NCBI GenBank assembly: GCA_010279815.1 | Contig: QEOQ01000640.1 | Coordinates: forward strand, 844,244 to 908,243 | From: Brachionus plicatilis | Taxonomy: Eukaryota > Rotifera > Eurotatoria > Ploima > Brachionidae | Reading direction: 5' to 3' | Length of the DNA stretch: 64,000 nt | Part shown: one piece after another, positions 22,489 to 34,859 of the stretch | Layout: each line of letters starts with the position of its first letter | Position numbering within the stretch: the stretch's first letter is position 1 | Position numbers and translations under genes: made by a program | The notes under the pieces: generated by a model | Seen by the model: only the letters and a program-made list of their open reading frames with translations | Told to the model about the DNA's origin: nothing | Databases searched by the model: none

Positions 22489-22856
22489 GGTTTTATCTGT
22501 TCAAAGTTTTTTTTTTAAATTTTATAAAGTTAAAAAATTTAGAATTTTAGTGCATTGAAATAGACGTGTTTCATTTATTAAAATTTATTTTTTAAAATGC
22601 GTGTTTTTGAAAATTTATTGTAATTAAGACCGAGGTTTAAGATTTTTTTTAGCTTGATTTTTTAAAATTATGAAGATAAATTCAGTGAAATAAAAAAGTA
22701 TATAATGTATTTTTTGATGACTGAAAAAATGACGACGTACAAGTACGTGCTTCGTATTCAATTCCAACCTCAAAATATCGAATTAAAAATGACTAGTATT
22801 TATACTCAAAATCAATCAAAAGATCAGGAAAATTAATTTAGCACTGTACTCTAATC
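22489..22856. other. Upstream region of the 153-aa gene
   Basis: This holds the probable promoter of the small gene. A short palindrome ACGTACAAGTACGT lies near 22733-22746. No TATA element stands out against the AT background. Confidence 0.35.
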
Positions 22857-23182
22857 CAGAGTTGGTCAAAAGTCAAGTCTGGACTTTTACTTTAAAAATT
22901 ATTTTTTTGAAGTCAAGTCAAAACTTTGACTTTAAATTTTTTTTTATTTAAACGGCACTTTTAAGGGTTCTTATTTAGTAGGCTGCTAAAATAGCTACCT
23001 AGAACGGCAAAAAATCATATGACTGTGATCTTGACAGATGGATTGCCGTTCCAGCAAGTTTTTTTGGCGGCCTAGTTCGACTCTAAATTATTAAAATGAA
23101 GGTCCAAGCCAAGGCTTTAAAGTATAAAAAAAAATTTCAAAGTCAAAGTCGACTTTGACTTTTGACCAACTCTGCTCTAATC
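22849..23182. mobile_element. hAT-type MITE with intact 8-bp target duplication
   Basis: The element spans 22857-23174 and is flanked by CTCTAATC at 22849-22856 and again at 23175-23182. The inverted ends are CAGAGTTGGTCAAAAGTC and its reverse complement GACTTTTGACCAACTCTG. An 8-bp duplication with CAG..CTG ends is the hAT signature. No transposase. Similar ends recur at about 28.2, 28.8, 32.2, 38.7-39.0 and 55.9 kb, so this is the best-preserved member of a local family. Confidence 0.9.
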
Positions 23183-23321
23183 TGAGGAGTCCGATTTCAA
23201 ACGAACCATTTTGGGTCTCTATTAAATGTACCAGTTCTTATGCACTCAGTTTTTCTAGATAATCTATCGAGAATTGGTAACATAAAGAAGATCATTTTAA
23301 CTATGCTTCCAATTGTTAGTG

Positions 23322-23700
23322 GTTTTATTTATTTTTATTTATTTGAATATCTGTACCGAGCTATTGCTCCTTCAGATTTAAAAAAAAATAAAAAGAATAT
23401 TTTAAAATAAAATAAAAATAAGTAAAATAGAAAAAAAAAAGAAAAAAAAAAGAGTTAAATAAATTAAATTAAATTAAAGAGAAAATTAAAAAAGATATGT
23501 TTTAAAAAAAAAGTGGTTTAATATAAATACAATATATATTGTTCTAAAGCTTGTTAAAGCTATTGAACGTTCTAAAATTCTAAGTATGTAATTCCTATTA
23601 AAACCTAAAAGCTAAAGCGAAGAGAGTGATACATTTTTTTGGCAGGATTTCGAAGAGTCTTACTTCAGAGATAATCTGACGACTAAGTAATTATTCAGAT
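23322..23700 (-). mobile_element. LINE 3' fragment with tail
   Basis: Read on the minus strand, the end CTGAAGGAGCAATAGCTCGG is followed by TACAGATA and AAATAAAT repeats (23380-23322). The same tail occurs on the plus strand at 44790-44840 and in diverged form on the minus strand at 27482-27439. Upstream, the minus strand has a short coding-like run. The body is too decayed to classify. Confidence 0.5.
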
Positions 23701-24049
23701 TAACAGATCATTTTGTCAATTTTTGACATTTGTTATCGAACAATTGCTCGTTAGGCTTGGAAAATTTAAATTTAAAAATCAAAATTTTGTCAGGCTAAAC
23801 TTGAGGAAGTTAGACAAAACGATTAGTCATAGAGTCTTATTTAGTGCACTAGATGTCGTCCTAAAATATTTTTTTGTAGCCCATAAAAGCATTACCAGAC
23901 TTATTTTCTTTGATTTCCCTATCTTAAATATGGTATGTTTTTAAGTGTGGCACTGTATTCACCAGTTATTTCTAAATTTGAATAATTTTCTGTTATTTTC
24001 ATTATTTTTAACTCTGATTTTTATAAGAAAAGATGAAATTTTTTTTCAT

Positions 24050-24409
24050 AGTTAGTACCTCTGCTGTATCACTAAACCCATTATTAAATTCGTCTCAAAA
24101 TCTCTATAGCATTGCGTAACTGACTTATTATTCTTTTCATAAACTTTTTCTAAATCTTGAGTTACCTTACTGTTAAAACGTGTGAATCTGTTGTATATGT
24201 TATATGAATCTTTTATATGAATTCTGTATTGGAGTCAAACTTGCATAACATTTTGAATTCTTACACACGTATCTTGTTGAATTTGTATTGTCATCTTTTC
24301 ATCCATAACGATACCCATTTACGATCGCTATTGGGTGCGATTTGTTATGCTGAGTGATACCATAATTGCTAGATAAGAATTCAACAGTATTTTTTTTGGA
24401 TTCGGACAT
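24050..24409 (-). pseudogene. FLYWCH-type zinc-finger protein remnant (probable MULE-transposon gene)
   Basis: A minus-strand frame starting at ATG 24409 reads VEFLSSNYGITQHNKSH, then VNGYRYG. It is interrupted by TGA (24301-24299) and continues in the same frame as RYVCKNSKCYASLTP. The order FL-x-S, GY-x-Y, C-x4-C-x-A fits the FLYWCH zinc finger found in Mutator-like transposases and host chromatin proteins. The Trp before the first Cys is Tyr here. A second frame farther on stays open to about 24050 without recognisable motifs. The internal stop and later frame loss mean it is broken. Confidence 0.5.
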
Positions 24410-25957
24410 TATTCAATTTAAAATTAAGTGAATTATTTTATTTCATGAATGAGTAGTTTTTATTCAAAAATAATAAAGAGTTTTTTATTAATAAGAAATA
24501 AGTTGTCAATTATCTATTTTTGATTAATATAATTTCATTCGGTAAGGAAGTCATAAGCCTTAAATTAAGTCAAGTTAATGACTTAAATTTTTTTTTTTTT
24601 CAAAATCAAGTCTGGGCTTTAAATTTGTTTTAAAAAAAGTCCGAACAAAATGAATTTTTTTTATTGTTCCAGGTAGTTGTTATGGCGGCCTAGTTAAAGT
24701 AAAAGTTACTAAAATTAAAGTCTAAGTTACAACTTAGCTATGAAGTACTTTTTAAGTAATTTATATGTTCTTCTATTTGAATTTATCTTATAATTGTTTG
24801 GTTTCTTTTAAAAAACTTCTAGTGCTTTGGCAAATGTTAACCACACACATATTGAGTATTCCAGATGTAGTCTCAAAATCGACGCATACCAAAACCATGA
24901 ATTATTTAAAAATTCAATATTTAAATAATAACTTGTTAATAATAATAAAGTAGCATTACCATCCGCCATGGAAGATTGATGGTCCCAAATTAAAGTATAA
25001 CTTACCTAAATCTTTTTTTATTTCTTTTCTCACCAATGAATTGCAAGCCATTCACAAAAATTCTTAAATAATATGAATTATTAGATATAATTTTATCTAT
25101 TACATTATAAATTAGTAATAAAAATTTTAATTTCTCGAAAATTTGGTATAAAATACAAAATTTCCATGATTTAGGAAAATGTTTTCGTGTTTTAGTGAAA
25201 GCTTACTGCAAGCTTAATTTTGTAAAATTCAGTTTTAGAATTGTTTGAACTTCTGAATATTGAAAAGATTTTATTATTCAGGTCTGATTTTAAGTAACAA
25301 GTTTGAATTATTGTCAAAACTTCAAACTAAATTCTTATTTATTTGGTATTATATTCTAATAATGAGTTTATGCAGGAAAAATATTAATAAAATTGATTTC
25401 ATTTATAGAGTCTGTCTTAAGTTTTAACAATAAGTTGCTTTTTTTGCTAGGGATAATTTTAAAGTCTAATGTTGCAAAATTTTTTGGTATTAGCTTAGAA
25501 ATAGGAAAAATCAGAGGAATGATCAGATAATTTATATATTGATGAATTTTTTTTTTAAATTGTTGAATAAATTATTTTTACTTTTTCTGAATTAAGCACA
25601 AATAAAAGTTTTTTTAAATTTTTGGATTATTGATGACGCTTTAAAATTTGTTGTTTTTAAAAATTACAGATTTCATAGGAATTAAATGATAACGGATGTT
25701 TTGAAATCGTTTAAAATGTTCGTAATAGAAGTTTTCTGCTATTTAGAACCATTTTTTTAAAATTATGTTCAGTTTTGTTTTTGGGGTTTTCTTTTTATTT
25801 CACCATTTTCTTTTGGAAAAGAAAAAAAACTAATTAAAAACTATCATTTTCAATTAATTAAATATTCTTATTATTTAAAGTGTTTTTGGTGTCTTCCTTT
25901 GGTAATTAAAAAAATATTTAGAATTTTGTTTATTATTTTCTCAAAAAGCTATTCATT
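24410..25957. other. AT-rich intergenic stretch
   Basis: A diverged MITE with GTCAAG/AAGTC words and GGCGGCCTAGTT lies around 24560-24740, similar to the interior of the 22.9-kb hAT MITE. No gene is recognised. The 62-codon frame at 24765-24953 is not supported. Confidence 0.4.
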
Positions 25958-26622
25958 TTATAAAGTTATACATGTACGGTCATAAGGTTTGACTACTATT
26001 GAATCAAGACTAACACCAACTTGATTTAATTCTTTTTTAATTATTGGAAAAATGCTCTCGAAAACATGTGGAAGTGACGTTTTGTGGTATATAAATACTC
26101 TTTTATAGCATTCCCTATACCAAGCATGAACAACATCATAATGGACATATTCAATGTATATCGCTTCATCTATGTATAGGCTAATTCCCATTCCTGGCAA
26201 AAGCTTGGTTGATGGTCGATTCAAAGTGTCATATACCGTAAAATAACCAGGTTCTGGTTCAAAAATGCCTTCATTGTTATAATCCAATTTACGGATCAAA
26301 ACAATTTCTTTAGACTCGCCCGCTGCATTCCTTGAACTTTCAGTAACTTTTATCTCATTAGACTCAATTTTTTCTTTAGAAAATGCGACTGTAATGCATG
26401 ATCTATTAATTTTTTCAGTGTAGGTAGAAGCAATCAAATGCCATTTAGAATTTATGTCCTTTAAAATATTGATTAAAAATATTTTAAAAAATTGAAAAAT
26501 TAATTTACATTGAAATTAAATCCTTGTGATGGTCTAATGTTAGTTTCGCATGCTTGATTCATGCAATTGCACGAATAGAAGCTCAGCAAGACAGCTAAAA
26601 AACAAGAAATTTGTCTTTTCAT
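25958..26622 (-). CDS. Secreted lipocalin (apolipoprotein D-like)
   Basis: Two exons, 26622-26509 and 26458-25958, with a 50-nt intron, give 204 residues. A signal peptide (MKRQISCFLAVLLSFYSCNC) leads into the lipocalin start: Cys, then QGFNFNDINSKWHLIAS, where the family has G-x-W. Strands through EPGYFTVYDTLNRPS and YIEYVHYDVVHAW follow, then the C-terminal helix (HVFESIFPIIKKEL) and a final Cys in DRTCITL. This is the usual ApoD/lipocalin order, with one helix packed on a beta barrel and paired cysteines. Such proteins carry small hydrophobic ligands outside the cell. The first motif has Ser in place of Gly, so sequence searches may score it weakly. A poly(A) signal lies just past the stop (25934-25929). 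The start is the first ATG of the signal peptide. Confidence 0.8.
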
Positions 26623-29256
26623 TTTTTTTAAAGTTTTAATTTGATCAAAAATTAACTTGCTTAAATATTATCGAATGTTGAGTATTTAAACTATAGGATT
26701 TAAATAATTCTGAGATATTTTAAGCAAATATTTATTTTGAAAATTGAAAATCGAAATTCACGTTTAGCTAATCCATATGCTCAAAAAATTACATGTTACC
26801 AAATATTTTCTAAAAGAAAATATTTAAATTTTAAAAGACTTAATGTGTTAAATTTTTATAACAGTAAAATAGCAAAAGTATCCAAAATAGAATTAGATGA
26901 TTTAGTGAGAATAAAATAAAAATTTTTTTTTTTCTAAAATTCACAATCCATTCAAAAGTTACAAATAACAATAATGCATATAGAATTATCTACCTTTGAA
27001 TAAAATAAATATTATTTTTATCTTATTAAAAAGTGATTTATCTAATTTTTATTTTTTATACTTTTTTAAATAAAATTATATCCTAAAAAAAACATTTATC
27101 TATTAACGAAAAACTATGCCAAACACATGCCTTTAATAAAAATGATAAAAAATGGTGAATACTTTTTCTCCATCTAAAAAATCATTTTATTGATTCCACA
27201 ATTTTTAATTGATTTTTATATATTAAAAAAATAGAAAGCAGTAAAAATGACAAAAAATAAATGTTTTCAAAATAAAAATCGCTTTTGTGACCAATCGCTG
27301 AATCTCTCAGATTCGGTTTTTATTGTAGGAGATAAAAATTATTTTTAAGTTACAAATTAAAGTCTAATTCATAACTTGACTTAATAATCAAGTCATTTTT
27401 ACTCAAAATTAAATTCGAGTACCACAAAATTTGAATAATTTATTTGTTTATCTTTACCGAGCTAATTTTCCTTCAGAATAAATTTTTTTTTTAAATTTAT
27501 TAAAATAAAGTTAAATAAAATAAAAAAATAAAAAAAAGATAAATAAGCCCAAGTAATAAAAAGAAAATTTAAAATAATATGTTGAAATATTATTATTGAC
27601 AATCGATTATCAATAATCGACTAACTTTATATTGAATAATATTTTCAGTCGATTATTAAATTGACTTTTAAAAAAAGAGAATTAAGGAAAAAAAAGCTAA
27701 AGAAAGAATTGGACAACATCTTTAAAGTGTAGTAGAGTGCCGAACAAAAGAGATTATATCAAGCTTAATTTAGTTTATTCAAAATAAATAGCATTACTGA
27801 ATTACAAAATAAAATTAAACACGTTGTTTACACGTACATCATATCACATCACCATACAACAATAGTATAAATTACTTTAGAAAAAACATCAGAAAATATT
27901 AAGTAATTTTGACAGATTTTCTGAAGTATCAATTCACTTTAATTAATAAATCATTCAGAAGATTATTTAAAGCTTTTTTTTTTAAACTTTTTGCCTTTTT
28001 TAATTTTAATCAAATTTACATGATAAAATTAAAAGAGTATCAACAGAAATTGAATTAATAAAAATATTTTTCTAAAGTTTCAAATTCCCATTTTAAATAA
28101 AAAAAAAATATTAAAAATTTGGACTTGGAATTTTAAATAAAAGTCTTTGGTCGGACTTTTTAAAAAATAAAGTCCGGACTTGACTTGATACTTGTGACTT
28201 TTAAACAACTCTGTTATTTCTACTAAATATTAAATAAATTTCCTCAATTATTATGATTAAAAATTTAAAAAAATTAATTAACACTGAATTAAATAGGAAA
28301 CCAACATTTTTTACTTTTTTTAATTAAAATATAAAATTTTTCGTTAAAAAATGAAAACTAATTTAGGACAAAGGATTATAATTTTTTAACAAAAATAAAC
28401 CAAAAATATATAAAAATAAAAAAATACTTTTTTTCTTCAATCGACAGCAAATTAACTAAAATGAAAAAATAGAAAACGAAAAATAAGAAGAAATGATAAG
28501 GTGAAAATTGCAGAAATTTATTTTTTTTTGTTTCATTTTTACATCAATTAAAAAATGTGGAAGACAAAAGTGTGGATTCATTTTCTAAAATTAGTTTTCA
28601 TTTATTAGGAAAAATTTTCAAAATTCTTTTTGAATTCTTTTTTTCTTTAGTGTTAGTTAATTTTTTTCTGTGCTATTGATTTTAACCGTCCCAAAATTAA
28701 TATTTGAATTTGTAGTGCTTCTTACAGTCATGATCGCGGCCACATGAATTTAAAGTTAAAAAATTAAAAAAATATCTTACAGCCAGTGAGTTGACTTAGG
28801 ACTTTTAAACAACTCAGTATGTTATTATTCTAGAATACTTTCTTTACATTAGAAATCATATTGGCCAAAGAAAGCCATGTAAAAATAAAAAAAAAGTTAA
28901 AAAAAACTTTTATTTTATAAATTCACTTTTATGTTTCAAAAGAAAATTTTATTTTATATACTCATATATTTTAATTTATTTTTATCCAAAAAAAATCGAA
29001 TGCTTTTTGGCAATTGGAAACACTTCCAAATTTTGAAGTCCACATTTGTTTAGAAATAATCTTAAATACACATTTTAATGTAACAAAAAAGACAGAAAGC
29101 CAATACAAAAAATATCAAAAAATTTGACCAAAACTTAAAATTTCCAAGTCAAACTGTCCAATAATAAAAATTACAAAAAAAGATTACAAAAATATTTAAC
29201 AAAATTTTTTGCATTGTAGTATAAAATAAGCTCTGTTCAAGTGGCATGCATGCAAA
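26623..29256. other. AT-rich intergenic stretch with repeat fragments
   Basis: It holds a LINE-tail fragment at 27439-27482, hAT-MITE right-end remnants (GACTTTTAAACAACTCTG near 28196-28213 and a diverged copy near 28800-28815) and a small palindrome CGATTATCAATAATCG near 27604-27619. No gene is seen. The frame at 26737-26919 is AT-driven. Confidence 0.5.
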
Positions 29257-30788
29257 TTATCTAATACACCGCGATAGGGCAGTGTATGATTTATTTTTAA
29301 TGATTGACAAGTCTTTTGACTTTTTTAACTTTTCGTCAACAGCGAAACAGCGCCACAGTCTAATGGTTTCATCGGCACCAATACTAGCCACCATTTCGCC
29401 ATCGGGCGACATTGACATCATCAGCACTCTGCTCTGGTGTCCGATCAAATCAGCTATTGGAGTCATGTCTGGATACCGCCATACAGTCAGTTGATTAGTC
29501 GAGTAGCCATGACTAGATATGAGCTCTTTGTAGTGTTTGGACCACAGAAGAGACGAAATTTGTGACATTGAGTCTATGCTCTGAATTAGGTTGCCTGAGT
29601 TGGCATTCCACAATTTTATGTGTCCATCGGATGAGCCGCCACCAGTAGCTAGTAGATTGTTCTGCCAAGGACACCAGGCTATGGCTTTGACCGCCGCAGT
29701 GTGCTCTCTGAACACGTGCAAAGGCTGTGATGTTTCTATTGAGTAATTGGCGTCCCACACCAGCGCCAAGTTGTCATTACCGCCCGACGCCAAGTGTCTG
29801 CCATTACTGCTCCATTTTAATCCGCACACTTCTTGTTCGTGCATTTTCAAGGTGCCAACATGGTGCTGCGCCACTCTCACGTCATGGTGATGTATCTCTC
29901 CTGATCTTGAACCACTGGTCAATATGAAATTGTTCCATGACAAGGAGCCGACTCGTGATTTTTGGCTTCTCATTTGTCTCAGACAAGTTTGAGTTTCGGC
30001 ATCCCACAATTCAACTGTGTTTTTTGAATTTCCCACTGCTATGATGTTGCCTTTGTCTGGCTGCCATGATGTCGAACAAATGTAATCTGGACTTTCTTCA
30101 TCCATACCGAACAGCTGAGATATTTCGCCTGTTCCGGCACTCCATAGGAACAAATGTTGGTCTAGCGCAACAGCCAGATTGTTTGAACATGACCAATCTA
30201 TTAGATTCAAATAAAAATCATTTCGAAAATCGGGTGCATCAAGGATGCGGTCTGGAGTTGGCGATATGTACCGCTTGGTATTTTTTTTAACACTATTAAC
30301 CAGGCTATTTAAATAGTGAGCTGATTTTTCACTGTTTTCCCATTCGTTTTTGTTGTGCAAATTTAAAACTTTGGCCCTTTCTGAGACACCATTGCAGGTT
30401 TCGTTAATGAGCTTTCGTTTCACTTGGTCAACATGATTCTCTCGGTCTTCGTCTTGACTGTTTTTTGAGTGCAACAAGTGGTAGCCGATTTCCATGTTGG
30501 ACACAACTCGATTGGGTATGTACCGATCATTGGTAATGCCACCCGGAGTTTGCTTTTTTTTGGCACTTAGACAAAGAGCTGTTTTCTTGGCGTTGGGTGT
30601 TTTGAAGAGAATTTTTTTCAGATCGGTTCGGTTTATGTTGCATTTTACGTTGTTGAACGAAAGGGCCGAAAGGCCTGTTGTTACGGTCTCTTAAATTTTA
30701 GAATAAGGTTAATTTTTTTTATTCAAGGAAGGCTCTATCAAGTACTATGTTCGGAGTAGCTGATTGATTTTTTGCGGCAGTTTTCCAT
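29257..30788 (-). CDS. CDC20: Cell division cycle protein 20 (Cdc20/Fizzy), APC/C activator
   Basis: The main exon is 30689-29257. A probable first exon, 30788-30746, has a GTACTT donor and a 56-nt intron and joins in phase. The total is about 491 residues, near the family length. The APC/C-binding C-box is NDRYIPNR. Then come YISPTPDRILDAPDF and NDFYLNLIDWS, seven WD40 repeats with runs such as RVGSLSWN, SGEIHHHDVRVAQHH and HLASGGNDN, and the C-terminal IR dipeptide that docks on the APC/C. Cdc20 brings substrates such as cyclins and securin to the anaphase-promoting complex in mitosis and is held by the spindle checkpoint. Overall similarity is closer to Cdc20 than to Cdh1. The first exon is the weakest part, since the N-terminus varies in this family. 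The gene is locally much richer in GC than its surroundings, as expected of conserved coding sequence. Confidence 0.95.
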
Positions 30789-33700
30789 TTTCAAAATTAG
30801 CATACACTTTTTTCTCTTGCTCAATATGCATGCAATAAGATTGCGATGTGATTTTATTAGATGATGTTGGCTCAAAAATAAAATCTTTAAAATCAAAATT
30901 TAATCAAAATTTAACTCGAGTAAGTATGATGACTGTGATGTTAAATAGTGAAAGTTGTTTTCATCTTGAATTTTTTGCCAAACAACCTTTAACTTAAACC
31001 AACAAAAAAATTATTTTTTAATTTTTAAAAATTCCTTTATTGTCGGATTTTCAAGTATTGAGAATTATGTACTGTATTTAGTCATTTTAGTATAGTTTTT
31101 TTTAGATCATTGTTTAAACATCATCTTCAATTTAGTCAAATTTTTATTCAATTAAGCTTTTTAAAATTATATCATAAAATAAAAACATTTAATGAGATTT
31201 AATTATAATTTTGTTAACATTTCATTAATTTGTGTTAAAATAAATTTTGAAAATTAAGCAAAAATATAAATCAGTCATTTTTCAATCAGTTGTTGATTTA
31301 AATGAGAAATTGTAAATTTGGATTTTAGATTTTAAATTTGGAAATTAATTTAAAGAAAAATTTAATTTCCAATATAATTGCACAGCTTTTGCGAGTAAAT
31401 ATTCATAACGCAACTATGTTTGATGCACTAAGTAGTATTTACAGATCTAGTTTTGAACTAATAAAAGTTTTCAGATTTTTAATTGCTTTTTTTCAATTAT
31501 TTTTTGAAAAATTAAAGTAACAACTAAGAATTTAAAATAATTTATTTTCAATGCTAATTCTTCGAAAAATTTTAGATTGATTATTATATCAATGATTAAA
31601 ATCCATGCCATTATTTTTTGAGTCTATTTTTAATTTTTAAATCCTGAATCTTGAAAGATTTGAAATTTATTTTTTTTAGAATTATAAAGTAATAGCATCA
31701 TTTTATAATGCAATATAAAAAATCCATTCTAATAAACGAGATTTAGCAGTTTACATTCATCAATTGATTTACATTATACAACTTAAAGCTGCTAATACTC
31801 AAAGTATTTCTTCATTTTATTGAATCATATCATTTAGTTTCTGTTTGCTTATTTGAATCCATTGAAAAAATAAATTTTTTATCAATTAAAAATTTTGAAA
31901 AATTTAATTAATTTTTATCGAATCCGTTTCCCATTTATTGAGTACAATTATATCTTTTAGCTATGTTTTGATACTCCTTATTATGCAAACTATCAATTTT
32001 TTATCAGATAAAAATTTTTCTTACCATGCTAATGTCACATTTTTGAACTGATTCTATACATTAATTGTAAATCCAAGGTGAAGTCTAACCATTAAGACAC
32101 AAAAATTTACTAGGCTATTTCACTTAAATTTTTTGATACTAAGATTCGTAAGTATTTTCTAGAGTCGTTTGAAAGTCCTATATTAAAGTCCAAGTTCGAA
32201 CTAAAAAAATTTTAAATTCCGATTTTGGATTTAACTTAAACTTGTGACTTTTAAACAACTCTGGTATTCTCATCATTGCTTGATTTTCTGTTCAAAACCA
32301 TTTTAAATTGAGATAAGAGAATTTGTAAATGATCAAACTAAGGTTAAATTCTAGCAGTGTACTCTACCTCTGAATTAGTTTAGTTATTTAAAAAAAATAT
32401 TTTCCTTTTCCAAAAATCAAATGTTTTATCATACTAACTGAAATCATTAGTTTCATTATACATATAATTGTTTAAAATTGCGATAAATTAATAATCTGAT
32501 ATTTTCTACAAAAATTTGATTTATTAATAGCAGAAACTATACAACTGATATTACAGAATAGATTTGTTGCCATAAATTACTGACCTTTTCTTTCATAATT
32601 TTAAACTAAAAATTTCAGGTTTCAAAAAAAAAATATAAACTCAAATATGAATATTGCATTACCAGAATAATTTTTTCAATGTTAAAAAGTCTTTTTATCT
32701 TGCCAATCTTGAAAAAAAAATGATCAAAACAGCTTCTCAAAATTAGGTCTTTACTAATTTTACTTCACTTTACTTAAATATATATATTCGAAAAAATATC
32801 CAATATCGAGTTTAAATTTTTTTTTAATCAAAAAATAATTTTTAAAAGCAAAGAAATCATGAATCTACAAAAAATTTAAAAAAATAAATTAAAAAAATAA
32901 AAAAAATTTTTAAAATAAAAAAAATTTGAATGTTCGCTTATTAAGATAAGATATTCAAATAATTAAATGTTTTATTTATTTTTTGCAGCTTTTTAAATTT
33001 CTGGAATAAAAGAAAAAAATTAAGGTTCATTATTAGCTTATTTTAATGATCTTTAATTGAATCTTTTTTTTTCTGAGCATATATTATACTAGGATTTTAA
33101 TTAAGACCAAAAAATTAGTTGGAAATCACAATTCCAGTTATTTTAGGAAAATCTAATCATCAAATACAATTTAAAGACCCTCGTATGAAAAAAAATAGAT
33201 TTTAGATATAAAAAGTACTTAATTGCTATAATTAAGTGAGTATATTTTTTATAATTTTGTTTATCTGTTTTCAAAAGCAGGCCACACACTGTGCCTTTAG
33301 TATGAGATTTCTGAATTAAAAAAATAAAGCACAAGCTATCTTTTAAATTTTTTTAAAATCTGCTCAAGTTTATCGGTGAACAAAAGTCGGCAATAATTTT
33401 AATACCATCAGGAAATTCCATTTGATTGATTTAAGGTTATTGGGGTTTGGGATTATTGAAAGAATAAACAAACAATGCTCCAACCTGATAAGCTATCTAT
33501 AGAGTGATTAACAAATTTAGGAAAAAATTAATTACCTTAAAGAAAAGTAAAAACTTGATGAAACAATAAGTTCTAGAATTCATAATTGATTAGTTAGTGT
33601 GTTGCGCGGGATCCCTAAGCCATTATAAATTATATTTTATTACCAACTATAATTTCTTACCCAGTACAACAACTTCTACTACTCATTCAAAAGAAAGCAT

Positions 33701-34502
33701 AAGTTTTTGAAATTTTATTTCTCTTTATTGATCTCAGCTTCGTGAAACATAATTTTGTTTGATTGATTTAGTTTGTGCTAGTAAAAGCATCATTTGAAGA
33801 ATAGAGATATAGATAAGCGAGAATCTTAATTTTGGTAATCTTTTCCTCAAGGTAACATGCACACCATTATTAGAAATGTTCTTATTTGCTGAGATAGTCA
33901 AAATTTTTAAATTTATTTTATTAGAATTTTAAATTAGATTTATTAATTCGTTTAAGACTAGCTTTAAAAGTTGAAAGTTAAAAGTTAAATTTTTTTAAAA
34001 TTAATAAAAAAAGATATTAGAGAAATATAAAGCTACCAATTCTTTTTTTGATTAATAAGCCAAATTTTAGAAAGAAATGTTTAAATAAATGGAGTTTTGT
34101 TATAATAATAATTAAATTCAAAGTCAGGAAATTAGCAAAATATTAAAAAAAATAGATCCAAAATGATTTAATTTTTTTTTTTAAGTCAAGAATTTTTTTC
34201 ATTAAATGTTATTATCAATTTATATTTACTTTTATGAAATAATAACTATTAAATGTAATCAATTTTTATCTTAAAAATTGCTGAAAAGATAGCGCGTAAT
34301 CTCCAATCAGCCGATCGAAAATTTCTAAGTATAAATTTTATTTACTTGTAGGTTTATAATGTACCATATTCCCTTGTTCGATATTGCGCCCTTATAATTT
34401 AAATCAAGACTTTGACACAGACAATAAATAAGATCTCGCCATGTTAAAGCATTCTTTATTAAGCTGCCTGCGCCAAAGTCATGTTTCTAGTTTTGGAGCG
34501 CG
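30789..34502. other. Long gene-poor AT-rich region
   Basis: Apart from a short hAT-like MITE at 32160-32272, nothing was recognised. Frames at 31338-31520 and 33143-33334 are low-complexity. A minus-strand coding-like snippet (IKIIADFCSPINLSRF, about 33353-33420) could be another transposase scrap but is too short to call. Confidence 0.45.
32160..32272. mobile_element. Short hAT-like MITE, diverged
   Basis: The left end AGAGTCGTTTGAAAGTCCTA and right end TTGTGACTTTTAAACAACTC/TGG are inverted and match the ends of the 22.9-kb hAT MITE. The length is only about 110 bp, so it is an internally deleted member. No clean 8-bp duplication is visible. Confidence 0.55.
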
Positions 34503-34859
34503 TTAAGAGTCAAGTTTTTTAATGAATTGCAGCATATCCACTTGAGCTTCTGTGGAAAAATTAAAAATAATTTTTTTGAATTTTGCATTTGATGCTGCAC
34601 CACAAATTGTGCAGAAAAGAAAATTGAAAAGAATATACTTTAATAATTAGATTTAAAAAAAAATCCTAAAATTCGATTTGTAGCTCGGCATTATTCATGT
34701 AAAAATCTTGTCTAAAAAAGTTAAATTTAAAAAAATTGTTTAACCATTCAATTTTTTGTTTTTTGAACCTTTAGATCGACCTCCTCGATCGGTATTGATT
34801 ACCTGCATCAAAGGCGTGTTTTGATTTATAAGGCTGCAAAATCTAACAAAGGAGTACGG
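34503..34859 (-). pseudogene. Transposon-derived coding fragments (CxxC stub and KGSKNK tail)
   Basis: Two minus-strand frames stand out from the AT background. 34859-34740 ends in DRGGRSKGSKNKKLNG and a stop, echoing the basic tail in the 3.5-kb foldback loop. 34619-34503 reads LFCTICGAASNAKFKK then EAQVDMLQFIKKLDS and stops; the CTIC may be half of a zinc site. A small hairpin with GCGCCAAA/TTTGGAGCGC lies near 34476-34507. Together they look like 3' exons of a DNA-transposon gene or its remains. The family is not established. Confidence 0.4.

Noticed and set aside
23723..23944. 73-codon plus-strand frame next to the LINE tail
   Set aside because: Mixed composition but no family match and no clear link to the LINE strand.
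29513..29927. Extra frames on both strands within Cdc20
   Set aside because: Overlap WD40 coding sequence in other frames; typical shadows of conserved GC-richer sequence.
34476..34507. Hairpin GCGCCAAA..TTTGGAGCGC considered as a histone-type or snRNA 3' stem
   Set aside because: Loop length and flanks do not fit those classes; more likely part of transposon debris.
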